Shown here piece after piece: positions 9,476-17,756 of a DNA stretch of 64,000 nucleotides. This stretch comes from an uncultured Alcanivorax sp. (lineage in GTDB: Bacteria; Pseudomonadota; Gammaproteobacteria; Pseudomonadales; Alcanivoracaceae). Position 1 is the first letter of the stretch. Each line of letters starts with the position of its first letter. The DNA lies in NCBI RefSeq assembly GCF_947258575.1, contig NZ_CAMYIV010000011.1, positions 124,001 to 188,000 of the forward strand. The letters are read 5' to 3'. The notes beneath the pieces were generated by a model. The model did not search any database and was not told the DNA's origin. It saw only the letters and a list, made by a program, of their open reading frames with translations. A program made the translations under genes and the position numbers.

Positions 9476-10144
9476 ATGAAAAAAGCCGTGGTATTGCTGT
9501 CTGGTGGCCTGGACTCGGCTACCTGCCTGGCCATCGCCCGGGATCAGGGTTATGAGTGCCATACCATCGCCTTTGACTACGGCCAGCGGACCCGGTCCGA
9601 GCTGGATGCGGCGGAGCGGGTCTCCGCTGCCCTGGGAGCGCTCAGCCATCGGGTGATTGAGCTGGGCATGGGTAATATCGGTGGCTCAGCGCTCACAGAT
9701 CACTCCATTGACGTGCCGGAAGAGGGCGGTGACGGGATTCCGGTGACGTACGTGCCGGCCCGTAACACCGTTTTTCTTTCCCTGGCCCTGGGGTTGGCGG
9801 AAGTGGTGGAGGCCGAAGCGATCTACATCGGTGTCAATGCGGTGGACTATTCCGGATATCCGGACTGTCGCCCCGCCTTTATTGAAGCCTTCCAGGCCAT
9901 GGCCAATCTGGCCACCAAGGCTGGTGTGGAGGGATCCCCGATCAGCGTGGAGACGCCACTGATGCACTTGAGCAAGGCGCAGATAATCCAGCAGGGCACC
10001 GCCCTGGAGCTGGATTATGGACTCACGGTGTCTTGCTACCAGGCTGACGAGAATGGCAATGCCTGTGGCAAATGCGACAGTTGCCGCCTTCGCAAGCAAG
10101 GCTTTGATGAGGCATTGGTCAAAGATCCAACAAACTATCAGTAA
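9476..10144 (+). CDS. queC: 7-cyano-7-deazaguanine synthase QueC
   Basis: The 222-residue enzyme turns the QueE product into preQ0 using ATP and ammonia. The N-terminal PP-loop SGGLDSAT (residues 9-16) binds ATP. The C-terminal zinc site is formed by four Cys in [28 protein letters not shown] site lies before the ATG. It forms a two-gene unit with queE; the two earlier pathway genes, queD and folE, are not in this window. Confidence 0.96.
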   Translation: MKKAVVLLSGGLDSATCLAIARDQGYECHTIAFDYGQRTRSELDAAERVSAALGALSHRVIELGMGNIGGSALTDHSIDVPEEGGDGIPVTYVPARNTVFLSLALGLAEVVEAEAIYIGVNAVDYSGYPDCRPAFIEAFQAMANLATKAGVEGSPISVETPLMHLSKAQIIQQGTALELDYGLTVSCYQADENGNACGKCDSCRLRKQGFDEALVKDPTNYQ

Positions 10145-10170
10145 AGGGGAAAAAAAATCGGTTTTCCCCT
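10144..10170 (+). terminator. Hairpin at the end of queC
   Basis: A perfect 10-bp stem AAGGGGAAAA/TTTTCCCCTT with a 7-base loop begins at the queC stop codon. The arm itself supplies the Us, but no longer T run follows. It probably protects or ends the queEC message. Confidence 0.55.
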
Positions 10171-10196
10171 TGTCTCCCGGAAATAAATCCGTATTA
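10169..10196 (+). promoter_or_regulatory. Sigma70-type promoter for tRNA-Lys
   Basis: TTGTCT at 10169-10174 and TATTAT at 10191-10196 are 16 bp apart. The -10 box lies 20 bp before the tRNA gene, a normal distance for a stable-RNA promoter. Confidence 0.55.
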
Positions 10197-10216
10197 TTTG
10201 CGCCTCCTTCGGGAGC

Positions 10217-10292
10217 GGGTCGTTAGCTCAGTTGGTAGAGCAGTTGGCTTTTAACCAATTGGTCGCTGGTTCGAATCCAGCACGACCCACCA
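10217..10292 (+). tRNA. tRNA-Lys (anticodon TTT)
   Basis: A 76-base cloverleaf with acceptor GGGTCGT/ACGACCC, D stem GCTC/GAGC, anticodon stem GTTGG/CCAAT with loop CTTTTAA, T stem GCTGG/CCAGC with TTCGAAT, and an encoded CCA end. The anticodon TTT reads AAA and AAG. A terminator follows at once, so it is a single-tRNA transcript. Confidence 0.97.
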
Positions 10293-10297
10293 AATTT

Positions 10298-10327
10298 AAA
10301 AGGGCTCGCCTACGGCGGGCCCTTTTT
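10298..10327 (+). terminator. Terminator after tRNA-Lys
   Basis: AGGGCTCGCC pairs with GGCGGGCCCT (one G-T wobble) around a TAC loop and is followed by TTTTT. Confidence 0.85.
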
Positions 10328-10514
10328 CGTTCTGCTGATGCTCTTCCCGCTCTTATTGCCCCCTGATCCCGGCAGGTTTGATCCATAGCCTGGCGAAGCC
10401 TGATTTCACCACTGCGCTCACCGAGCACACAGAGAGTGTGTTCTTCCTCCGTGAGCACTATGTCCCCTGGGGTGAAGCCGCTTTCCTCTCCGGCTGTTGC
10501 CAACCCCGTGATCC

Positions 10515-10919
10515 TCAGCGTGCCATCAGCCCCTGCGCTGAGGGAATGCCATCCTCGCCGTCCAGTGCCGGCTGCCAGACTGGCAAGCCGGCGTCTTCAG
10601 CCAGTTGAATCATATTGGCGGTGCCCCGCCCGCCAGGAAAGGCCACCACCGCCTGGGGGCGGCCGTGATGGAGCATGCGCCGATTTCGCATGGGGCCGGC
10701 GGCGCGACCATGGGCTACCCAGTTGGCCGGGTAGCTGACCTGATCCACACCGCTGTCATGGGCCCACTGGCTGGCCAGTCGATCCGCGCCACTGGCATTG
10801 CCGTGGATCAGCAGGCTGAAGGTGTTGTCACGCAGTAGCCGGGCCAGACTGCGGGCCAGTAATGGCTGATCGGCAAAATCGCGCCCGCCACACACAAGAA
10901 TACGCATTGCACTGTCCAT
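10515..10919 (-). CDS. SLOG-superfamily DUF2493 protein (YspA/YpsA-related)
   Basis: The 134-residue protein carries the motifs ILVCGGRDF, IHGNASGADRLASQWA, GPMRNRRML and VVAFPGGRGTANM in order. These mark the Rossmann-like SLOG fold of DUF2493, thought to bind a nucleotide or its derivative; the real ligand is unknown. The start may be ATG 10919 or the internal ATG at 10907; neither has a clear ribosome binding site. It is convergent to tRNA-Lys. The frame just past its stop looks coding for another 60 codons (see findings), so the true 3' end deserves attention. Confidence 0.8.
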   Translation of the reverse strand: MDSAMRILVCGGRDFADQPLLARSLARLLRDNTFSLLIHGNASGADRLASQWAHDSGVDQVSYPANWVAHGRAAGPMRNRRMLHHGRPQAVVAFPGGRGTANMIQLAEDAGLPVWQPALDGEDGIPSAQGLMAR

Positions 10920-11021
10920 ATGATCAGTTTGTTTGGCAGTATAAGCATAGCTGCCCGAGATTGCATCTTCACTGGCCGATGCAGGAAAGTGGCTCGAACG
11001 GGAGCTTCACGGCGTGTTGAC

Positions 11022-11063
11022 TGTACATTGGCCTAAACTTGTACAAACATCATTTCTTGTACA
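11022..11063 (+). promoter_or_regulatory. Triple TGTACA operator (LitR/CarH-type MerR boxes)
   Basis: TGTACA occurs at 11022-11027, 11040-11045 and 11058-11063, each pair separated by exactly 12 bases (18-bp period). The block ends 15 bases before the first gene of the photolyase operon, which itself encodes a MerR regulator. From memory, the light-responsive LitR homologue PplR1 of Pseudomonas putida recognises T(G/A)TACA-N12-TGTA(C/T)A, which fits two overlapping copies here. No promoter boxes can be assigned with confidence within it. Confidence 0.75.
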
Positions 11064-11078
11064 GGTATGGGGTGACAC

Positions 11079-12032
11079 ATGAACAGCTCCGCAAAAATCC
11101 CGGTCGGTATCAGCGCCTGTTTGCTGGGCTTGGAAGTGCGTCACGACAAGGGACACAAGCATTCCCGCTATTGCACTGGCGTTTTGTCCCGCTATTTCGA
11201 GTTTCGTTCCCTGTGCCCGGAAATGGGGGCGGGCCTCAGTGCGCCGCGCAAGGCCATGCACCTTGCCGAGCAAGGTGGAGAGCTGCGGCTGATCACCACC
11301 GATGGGCGTCGCGACCATACCGACCTGATGGAGGATTTCATCACCCGCACCATGCCTTCTCTGGCGCCGTTGCGCGGTTATATCCTGATGGCCAAATCCC
11401 CCAGTTGCGGCATGGAGCGCATCCGCGTCTACAACGATGACGGCAATGTGCAGCACCGTGATGCCAGTGGCCTGTTTGCCGCAGCGCTGCAAACTCATTA
11501 CCCGCTCATGCCCCTGGAAGAAGAGGGAAGGCTTAACGACGATACCCTGCGGGAAAACTTTATCGAGCGGGTGTTCCTTTACGATGACTGGTGTCAGCTC
11601 CGTGAGCAGGGGCTCACCGCCCAGCGGTTGATCGACTTCCACAGCCGACACAAATTCCAGCTACTTGCCCACTGCCAGAAAACCTATCGTCAGTTGGGGC
11701 CCCTGCTCAGCGACCTGAAAAGCCGCCCGCTGGAGGAGATCGCCGAGGAATATATCCACGCCTTGATGATCGCCATGAAGAAGCGGGTATCGCGAGGTGC
11801 ACACGTGAATACCCTGCAACACCTGGCGGGTTTTTTGCGTGAGGGCCTCAGCGATACCGACAGGGCGTTGATCAACGAACAGATTGAGGCTTACCTGCGC
11901 GAGGAAGTGCCGCTGGTTGTGCCCATGACCCTGCTGCGTGGCGGCATGCGCAAGGTGCCGCAGCCCTATCTGGAAAAGCAGGGCTACCTGTCGCCGTATC
12001 CGGATGATCTGGGGCTGAGAAATCGGGTATGA
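11079..12032 (+). CDS. DUF523-DUF1722 two-domain protein
   Basis: 317 residues. The N-terminal DUF523 half (about 1-150) has GISACLLGLEVRHDKGHKHS, LCPEMGAGLSAPR and KSPSCGMERI, with conserved Cys that may bind metal or a cofactor. The C-terminal DUF1722 (YbgA-like) half covers about 185-305. E. coli ybgA lies next to the photolyase gene, and here the fusion heads a photolyase operon, so a part in light or UV stress is plausible, but no reaction is known to me. Its stop overlaps the next ATG in ATGA. Confidence 0.85.
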   Translation: MNSSAKIPVGISACLLGLEVRHDKGHKHSRYCTGVLSRYFEFRSLCPEMGAGLSAPRKAMHLAEQGGELRLITTDGRRDHTDLMEDFITRTMPSLAPLRGYILMAKSPSCGMERIRVYNDDGNVQHRDASGLFAAALQTHYPLMPLEEEGRLNDDTLRENFIERVFLYDDWCQLREQGLTAQRLIDFHSRHKFQLLAHCQKTYRQLGPLLSDLKSRPLEEIAEEYIHALMIAMKKRVSRGAHVNTLQHLAGFLREGLSDTDRALINEQIEAYLREEVPLVVPMTLLRGGMRKVPQPYLEKQGYLSPYPDDLGLRNRV

Positions 12033-12874
12033 GCGACGTGCTCACCATCCAGCAGGCCAGTGAGCAGTGTGGCGTCAACCCGGTCACCCTGCGTGCCTGG
12101 GAGCGTCGCTACGGCTTGCTGAAGCCGGAGCGCACTGCCAAGGGGCATCGCCGTTACCGATCCGCTGAAGTGGACCAGATACGGCGCATTGTTCATTGGG
12201 TGGAAAAGGGCGTGCCCATCAGCCAGGTGGCGTCCTTGCTGTCAGGGGAGCAGGAGCCGCTGCTGTCAGCCGATAACGGTGTGCCCTGGGCCCAGGCACG
12301 CCAGGATGCGTTACAGGCGCTGGAGACCATGAATGGACGGCGCCTGGAGCAACTGCTCAACCGGCTGCTGGCCGACTACAGCCATGCGCAGGTGATCCGC
12401 GAACTCAGCGATCCCCTGCGTGAGCAGCTTGCCGGTAGCCCGTCCCTGTCTGCCCATCTGGCCTTGCTGGAAGCCGTTCTGACCCAGAAGTGGGCCGCTC
12501 GTGCCTTGTCCCTGTCACCCAAGCGGCGGGAGTTTGGCTGGCTACTGGTGCCGGTGGGGGACGTGTTGCCGGCTCTGGAGCTGGCCATGGTGCTGCAGCG
12601 ACCTCTGTGGTGTTTGCAGCGGGACGTGGACGTGGATGCCTTGAGTGCGCTTGTGGCCGATCGTCAGCCCTGCGGGGTGCTCTGGGTGATTGATCGCTGG
12701 CCTACCGCCGGCCAGCGCCAGCGCCTCTGGCCGCAACAGAACCAGCCATGGCCCGTGGCCTGCTGGGGCCGGCTGGCGGAAGCGCCGCCTGCCTGTGTGA
12801 CCAGGCTCACCGGGGACCGTCAGGCGGTGGCGGAACAATTGTTGACCCTGGAAGGGCATAGAGGCGTTTTATGA
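12029..12874 (+). CDS. MerR-family regulator, LitR/CarH-like, without the B12 histidine
   Basis: 281 residues. Residues 4-72 are a MerR winged helix (TIQQASEQCGVNPVTLRAWERRYGL split over the helix-turn-helix and wing). The C-terminal part resembles the CarH/LitR cobalamin-binding architecture: a helical bundle (about 85-160) then a Rossmann-like half. Where CarH proteins have a GExHxxG-like segment, this one reads GDVLPALE (177-184), so the cobalt-ligating His is missing. It may therefore need a partner photoreceptor instead of sensing through B12. It probably binds the TGTACA boxes upstream of its own operon. Confidence 0.85.
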   Translation: MSDVLTIQQASEQCGVNPVTLRAWERRYGLLKPERTAKGHRRYRSAEVDQIRRIVHWVEKGVPISQVASLLSGEQEPLLSADNGVPWAQARQDALQALETMNGRRLEQLLNRLLADYSHAQVIRELSDPLREQLAGSPSLSAHLALLEAVLTQKWAARALSLSPKRREFGWLLVPVGDVLPALELAMVLQRPLWCLQRDVDVDALSALVADRQPCGVLWVIDRWPTAGQRQRLWPQQNQPWPVACWGRLAEAPPACVTRLTGDRQAVAEQLLTLEGHRGVL

Positions 12875-14331
12875 ATTTGCTCTGGTATCGCAACGACCTA
12901 CGTATCCACTCGCACCGTGCCCTGCAGCAGGCGCTGGAACGGGATGAACCGGTTATCGCGGTCTATTTTCTCTGTGATCAGCAGTGGGATAGCCACGATG
13001 TGGCGCCGCTACGCCGCTGGTATGTGCTGCAAAGCTTGCTTGAATTGGGCGAGGCCCTGGCAGAGCGGGGTGTGGATCTGCATGTGCTGGACGCCGGCGA
13101 CTTTGCCGCCGTGCCTGCGCTGATGGCTGACTTTGTGCGGGAGCACGGCATTGAACGCCTGTTCTGTAGCCGCGAGTACCCACTTAACGAACTGAACCGT
13201 GACCGGGCGGTGGCCCAGGCCATGGAGCCGCTGGGGGTGCAGATAACCGGCTTTGATGACAGCGTGCTGGTGCCTCCGCGCACCCTGAACACCGGCAAGG
13301 GAACGCCTTACACGGTCTTCAGCGCCTTCAAAAAACGCTGGGATGTATGGCTCGACAGCCACTTCGAGCCGGTGGCCACATTGCCTGCAGCTCGCGCCGG
13401 TAACGGCCGCTTTGTCGGCAAGGGCGTGGTGGAACGTGCCCTCAAAAAGCTGACAGTGCCTGATTCTCTGACCCGTCACTGGCAACCGGGCGAGGCGGCG
13501 GCACTGAAACAACTGGATGATTTTACCGAGCATCATCTGGCCGGTTATCGCAAGCATCGGGATTTTCCGTCGCAACCGGCCACCAGTGCCCTGTCCGCCG
13601 CTCTTTCTGCGGGCACCCTGTCTCCGGCCAGTTGCTACCGGGCGGCGACTCTGGCCATGGCCGATGCGGGCGCCCGGGACGGGGCTGCCTGCTGGATTGG
13701 TGAGCTGGCCTGGCGAGACTTCTATCGCCAGATCATGGCCCGTTTCCCCCGGGTCAGTCGCGGTGGCGCGTTTCGGCCGGAAACCGAGTTGCTGCAGTGG
13801 TCCCGAGACCCTGACTTGTTCCAGGCCTGGTGCGAGGGTCGCACCGGCTACCCGCTGGTGGACGCGGCCATGCGGCAATTGGTGGCCACTGGCTGGATGC
13901 ATAATCGCCTGCGCATGGTCACGGCCATGTTCCTCAGCAAGCATCTGTGGCTGGACTGGCGGATGGGGGAGCGTTTTTTCATGCAACACCTGATCGACGG
14001 AGATTTTGCCGCCAACAATGGCGGCTGGCAGTGGAGTGCGTCCTCCGGTACCGACGCGGTGCCGTATTTCCGCGTCTTCAACCCTGTCCGCCAGAGCCAG
14101 CGTTTCGATGCGCAGGGCGAGTTTGTCGCCCGCTGGGTGCCGGAATTACGCGAGCTGGATAACAAGACCGTCCACGAGCCCTGGAAACAGCCTTTACTGG
14201 CGCCTGACTATCCGCCGCCGGTGGTGCCCCATGCCGGTGTGCGCGAGCGGGTTACCGAGGCTTTCAAGGCCGCCAAGGCCCAGTACGACGACAGTAATCA
14301 CAGTCCCACTAGCAGAAAGGAACAGGCATGA
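12871..14331 (+). CDS. phrB: Deoxyribodipyrimidine photolyase (class I CPD photolyase)
   Basis: 486 residues. The N-terminal alpha/beta domain (about 1-130, LLWYRNDLRIHSHRAL) can hold an antenna such as MTHF. The C-terminal FAD domain has WIGELAWRDFYRQI, TGYPLVDAAMRQL, GWMHNRLRM and the long family block with DFAANNGGWQWSASSGTD, which contains the Trp residues for substrate contact and electron transfer. The enzyme splits cyclobutane pyrimidine dimers with blue light. The ATG overlaps merR by 4 bp and the stop overlaps the next gene by 4 bp. Confidence 0.96.
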   Translation: MNLLWYRNDLRIHSHRALQQALERDEPVIAVYFLCDQQWDSHDVAPLRRWYVLQSLLELGEALAERGVDLHVLDAGDFAAVPALMADFVREHGIERLFCSREYPLNELNRDRAVAQAMEPLGVQITGFDDSVLVPPRTLNTGKGTPYTVFSAFKKRWDVWLDSHFEPVATLPAARAGNGRFVGKGVVERALKKLTVPDSLTRHWQPGEAAALKQLDDFTEHHLAGYRKHRDFPSQPATSALSAALSAGTLSPASCYRAATLAMADAGARDGAACWIGELAWRDFYRQIMARFPRVSRGGAFRPETELLQWSRDPDLFQAWCEGRTGYPLVDAAMRQLVATGWMHNRLRMVTAMFLSKHLWLDWRMGERFFMQHLIDGDFAANNGGWQWSASSGTDAVPYFRVFNPVRQSQRFDAQGEFVARWVPELRELDNKTVHEPWKQPLLAPDYPPPVVPHAGVRERVTEAFKAAKAQYDDSNHSPTSRKEQA

Positions 14332-15581
14332 GTCAGCGTATTGCCATCGTCGGTGCCGGTATCAGCGGTCTCACCGCCGCCTGGTATCTGTCCAGAGATC
14401 ATCAGGTGGACGTCTTCGAGGCCAACGACTACCTCGGTGGCCACACCTGTACCGTGCCGGTGAGCCGGGAGCACGGTGACTACGCCATTGATGTGGGCTT
14501 CATTGTGTTCAATGACCGCACCTACCCCAACTATCTGCGCCTGCTGGATGAGCTGGGTTTGCAGGGCCAGCCCACGGCGATGGGATTTGCCGTCAGTGAT
14601 AAGCGCAACGGACTGGAATATTCCGGCGATGGCCTAGGCGGGATTTTTGCCCAGAAGCGCAATCTTCTGAGCCCATCCCACTGGCGCTTTATCGGCGACA
14701 TCCTTCGTTTTAATCGCAATGCGCCCGGGTTGCTGGACACTGAGGCGGGGGAAATGCCGCTGGGTGAATACCTGCGCCGGCATGGTTACGGGGGGCGTTT
14801 CTGTCGGGATTATATTCTCGCCATGGGTGGTGCCATCTGGTCCTGCTCCCTGGAACAGATGGAAGTGTTCCCGGCAAAGTTCTTTATCCGCTTTTTCCAG
14901 AATCACGGCCTGCTTTCGCTCACCAACCGGCCCCAGTGGTATGTGGTGCCGGGGGGCTCCAATCAGTATGTGAAACCCTTGGTGGAGCAATGTTCAGCCC
15001 GTTTTCACACCCGTTCAGCGGTTAGTGCGGTACGCCGCCATGAGCAGGGTGTCACTCTCACGGTGAATGGTGAACAGCGAGAGTTTGATCAGCTGATTCT
15101 TGCCTGCCACAGCGATCAGGCCATGGCGCTGCTCGACGACCCGGATAGCCGCGAGACAGAGTGCTTGTCACGGCTCGGTTATCAGGATAATGAGGTGGTG
15201 TTGCACACGGATATTCGCTTGCTGCCACGGCGTCAGCGGGTCTGGTCAAGCTGGAATGCCCTGCTTTTCGATGACGATCAAGAGCGTGTACAGGTCACCT
15301 ATGACATGAATATTCTGCAGGGCATCCAGGCACCGGAAACTTTCTGCGTGACGCTGAATGCGACGGACAAAATTGATCCGGAAAAAATCATTGCCCGCTA
15401 TCATTTTGCCCATCCACTGTTTACACCGGATACAGTGGCAGCCTGTGAAACGCTACTGGCGGGCAATGGCGAAAGGCGCACCTGGTATGCCGGAGCCTGG
15501 TGCCGTAATGGTTTCCATGAAGACGGCGTGGTGTCGGCCTTGAACGTGGTGCGGGCATTGTCCCCGGAGTCTGCCCCGTGA
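14328..15581 (+). CDS. FAD-dependent amine-oxidase-type oxidoreductase
   Basis: 417 residues starting with a dinucleotide-binding motif IVGAGISGLTAAWYLS and FEANDYLGGHTCTV (FAD ribose contact). Proteins of this type are found next to Cfa-like methyltransferases and DUF1365 proteins in light and singlet-oxygen regulons. In Rhodobacter a flavoprotein of this class is reported to take part in furan fatty acid synthesis; whether that holds here is inference. Overlaps of 4 bp on both sides make it part of the photolyase operon. Confidence 0.87.
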   Translation: MSQRIAIVGAGISGLTAAWYLSRDHQVDVFEANDYLGGHTCTVPVSREHGDYAIDVGFIVFNDRTYPNYLRLLDELGLQGQPTAMGFAVSDKRNGLEYSGDGLGGIFAQKRNLLSPSHWRFIGDILRFNRNAPGLLDTEAGEMPLGEYLRRHGYGGRFCRDYILAMGGAIWSCSLEQMEVFPAKFFIRFFQNHGLLSLTNRPQWYVVPGGSNQYVKPLVEQCSARFHTRSAVSAVRRHEQGVTLTVNGEQREFDQLILACHSDQAMALLDDPDSRETECLSRLGYQDNEVVLHTDIRLLPRRQRVWSSWNALLFDDDQERVQVTYDMNILQGIQAPETFCVTLNATDKIDPEKIIARYHFAHPLFTPDTVAACETLLAGNGERRTWYAGAWCRNGFHEDGVVSALNVVRALSPESAP

Positions 15582-16345
15582 TTACCCAGGCGATAGCAAG
15601 GGGCAAGGTATGGCACCAGCGCCTGGTGCCGTTCCGTCATGGGTTTCATTACCCCCTGTGGATGGTCTGGTGTGATCTGGCGGAAGTAGACGCCATGCTG
15701 GCCCGGCATCCGGCCTGGGGCCGGCGCTGGCGGCCGGTGGTGTTTCGCGATAGCGACTTTGTGGATGCGCGCCCGGATAGCCTGAATGACAAGGTGCGTG
15801 AAAAAGCCGTGGAGCTGGGCCTGGATTGGCAGGCGGGCAGGGTAGTGATGCTGGGCCAGTGGCGCACCCTGGGCACGCTGTTCAATCCTCTGGTGCTTTA
15901 CCTGCATTTCTCCGGGGACAGCGAACAGCCGGACAGTATGCTGGCGGAAGTGCAGAACACCCCCTGGCGGGAGCGGCATTTCTATCCGCTGAACCTGCAA
16001 AAAAACGAACAGGGTGGTTGGGTGGTGAGCCACCCCAAGGCCTTTCATGTGTCGCCCTTTCTGCCTATGGCACTGGATTACCACTGGGATCTTCACGTGG
16101 CCTTACCCGGTCTGCGCCTAATGTTGGAAGACAGAAAGGAAGATCAGGTCGTGTTTGTGGCTGGGCTGCAGCTGGACCTTAAGAACCCTGGTAAAGGCAA
16201 CATGGGGTCGGTGATCTTCCGCTTCGGTGCCCAGGGCGTGGCGACAATGCGTGCCATTTACTGGCAGGCATTCCGGCTCTGGCGCAAGGGGGCGAGATTT
16301 CATTCTCACCCCGGCAATAACAGTAACAATCGGTACGGAGATTGA
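15578..16345 (+). CDS. DUF1365 family protein
   Basis: 255 residues. The opening GKVWHQRLVPFRHGFHYPLWMVWCDL and the later TLFNPLVLYLHFSG and HPKAFHVSPFLPM are the hallmarks of DUF1365. The family is almost always linked to an FAD oxidoreductase and a cyclopropane-synthase-like enzyme, as here, and is thought to act in lipid modification, but the reaction is not known to me. Several conserved His suggest a metal site. It begins in an ATG overlapping the FAD gene by 4 bp and ends 4 bp before the Cfa-like gene. Confidence 0.88.
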   Translation: MITQAIARGKVWHQRLVPFRHGFHYPLWMVWCDLAEVDAMLARHPAWGRRWRPVVFRDSDFVDARPDSLNDKVREKAVELGLDWQAGRVVMLGQWRTLGTLFNPLVLYLHFSGDSEQPDSMLAEVQNTPWRERHFYPLNLQKNEQGGWVVSHPKAFHVSPFLPMALDYHWDLHVALPGLRLMLEDRKEDQVVFVAGLQLDLKNPGKGNMGSVIFRFGAQGVATMRAIYWQAFRLWRKGARFHSHPGNNSNNRYGD

Positions 16346-16349
16346 CCGC

Positions 16350-17609
16350 ATGCTGTCTGGCGAAAAAGCCACAACAAACTCATTACAACACAGTGTGACA
16401 ATCAGCTGGGCACAGTCCGTGGCTCGCAAATTGGTGCTGGCTCGGCTCAACGCTCTGCCGCATGGCGCTCTTCGTATTCACGAACCCGATGGCAATCAGG
16501 TCATGCTCGGCAGCCATTCCCACGGCGAAGCGGCCATTATCCGCCTGCGTGATTGGCGCACCTATACCATGATGATGAGTGGCGGTGCCCTGGGCGCGGC
16601 AGAAGCTTACATGGAAAAAGGCTGGGATAGCCCGGACCTGGTGGCAGTCATTCGTTACTTTGCTGCCAACGTAGATGCCATGAAAGCCCTGGAAGGTGGC
16701 ATGGCATTGTTGTCCAGGCCGGCCCTGAAAATGCTGCACCGCTATAACCGTAATTCCTTGCAGGGCTCACGCCGCAATATCTCTGCGCACTATGACTTGG
16801 GCAACGATTTCTTCAGCCTGTTTCTCGATCGCAGCATGATGTACTCCAGCGCGGTGTTTCCCCGTCCGGATGCCCCGCTGGAAGAAGCTTCCGACTACAA
16901 GCTGGAAAAAATCTGCCAGTACCTGTCACTGGCTCCAGGTATGACCTTGCTGGAAATCGGCACTGGCTGGGGCGGTCTCGCCATTCATGCGGCCAAGCAT
17001 CATGGTGTTCAGGTCACCACCACCACCATCTCCCGGGAGCAGGCTCGCCATGCCCGTGAAAGGGTTCAGGCTGAGGGGCTTGAGGGCAGAGTGACGGTGC
17101 TGGAAGAGGATTATCGGGAGCTCACCGGTCAGTATGATCGGGTGGTCTCCGTGGAAATGATCGAAGCGGTGGGGGCGGAGTTTCTGCCGAGCTATTTTCA
17201 GGTGCTCGGAGAAAGGCTAAAACCGGATGGCAAACTGGTATTGCAGGCCATCACGGTGCCGGATCAGCGCTACGAGCATGCCCGCAATCAGGTCGATTTC
17301 ATCAAACGCTATATCTTCCCGGGCGGTTTCCTGCCCAGCGTGTCGGTGATGTGCCAGCATCTGACTAAGCATACCCGCATGGTCGCCACGGAGCTTCATG
17401 ACATCGGCCATGACTACGCCCTGACCCTGAATCACTGGCGTCAGCGTTTTCTGGCGAACTTGCCGAAAGTCCGTGAGTTGGGTTTTGACGAGCGCTTTAT
17501 CCGTATGTGGGATTACTACCTGTGTTACTGCGAGGGCGCGTTCCTGGAGCGAGCCATCAGTACTGTGCATCTGGTGGCTGCCGGCCCGGACTATCGTCCG
17601 GCATCTTGA
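16350..17609 (+). CDS. cfa: Cyclopropane-fatty-acyl-phospholipid synthase family methyltransferase
   Basis: I place the start at ATG 16350 behind ACGGAG, giving 419 residues; a longer frame from 16227 would sit inside the DUF1365 gene. A variable N-terminal domain (about 1-130) precedes the SAM methyltransferase core: NISAHYDLGNDFFSLFLD, the glycine motif LLEIGTGWGGLAIHAA and VVSVEMIEAVG. The enzyme moves a methylene or methyl group from SAM onto unsaturated lipid chains in the membrane. As the last gene of a light-type operon, it could make cyclopropane, methylated or furan fatty acids. E. coli Cfa is shorter (382). Confidence 0.9.
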   Translation: MLSGEKATTNSLQHSVTISWAQSVARKLVLARLNALPHGALRIHEPDGNQVMLGSHSHGEAAIIRLRDWRTYTMMMSGGALGAAEAYMEKGWDSPDLVAVIRYFAANVDAMKALEGGMALLSRPALKMLHRYNRNSLQGSRRNISAHYDLGNDFFSLFLDRSMMYSSAVFPRPDAPLEEASDYKLEKICQYLSLAPGMTLLEIGTGWGGLAIHAAKHHGVQVTTTTISREQARHARERVQAEGLEGRVTVLEEDYRELTGQYDRVVSVEMIEAVGAEFLPSYFQVLGERLKPDGKLVLQAITVPDQRYEHARNQVDFIKRYIFPGGFLPSVSVMCQHLTKHTRMVATELHDIGHDYALTLNHWRQRFLANLPKVRELGFDERFIRMWDYYLCYCEGAFLERAISTVHLVAAGPDYRPAS

Positions 17610-17614
17610 AAAGC

Positions 17615-17672
17615 CGCCCGTCCGGGCGCATTTTAACGCTTAAGGGTATCTACGCGGCGCCGCCCCGGCGCC
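17615..17672 (+). terminator. Two GC-rich hairpins after the photolyase operon
   Basis: CGCCCG-TC-CGGGCG at 17615-17628 is followed by CATTTTAA, a weak intrinsic terminator. A second perfect stem GGCGCC-GCCCC-GGCGCC lies at 17656-17672. Next comes a possible -10 box TATTAT near 17682 for nadA, without a convincing -35. Confidence 0.5.
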
Positions 17673-17756
17673 ACGTTGTGGTATTATGCCCGCCCTGATT
17701 TTCTGGTTATTACCTAAGTTATTGATATCAGGGGGAAACCCCAGGCGGTGAAGCCA

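Noticed and set aside
10217..10292. tRNA-Lys or tRNA-Val as phage/island attachment site
   Set aside because: No integrase, no direct repeat of the tRNA 3' end and no atypical DNA next to either tRNA.
10228..10503. Minus-strand frame ending in VGRAGFEPATNWL over tRNA-Lys
   Set aside because: The C-terminal text is the well-known artefact of translating a tRNA gene on the wrong strand. Only the part upstream of 10380 is kept as a low-interest observation.
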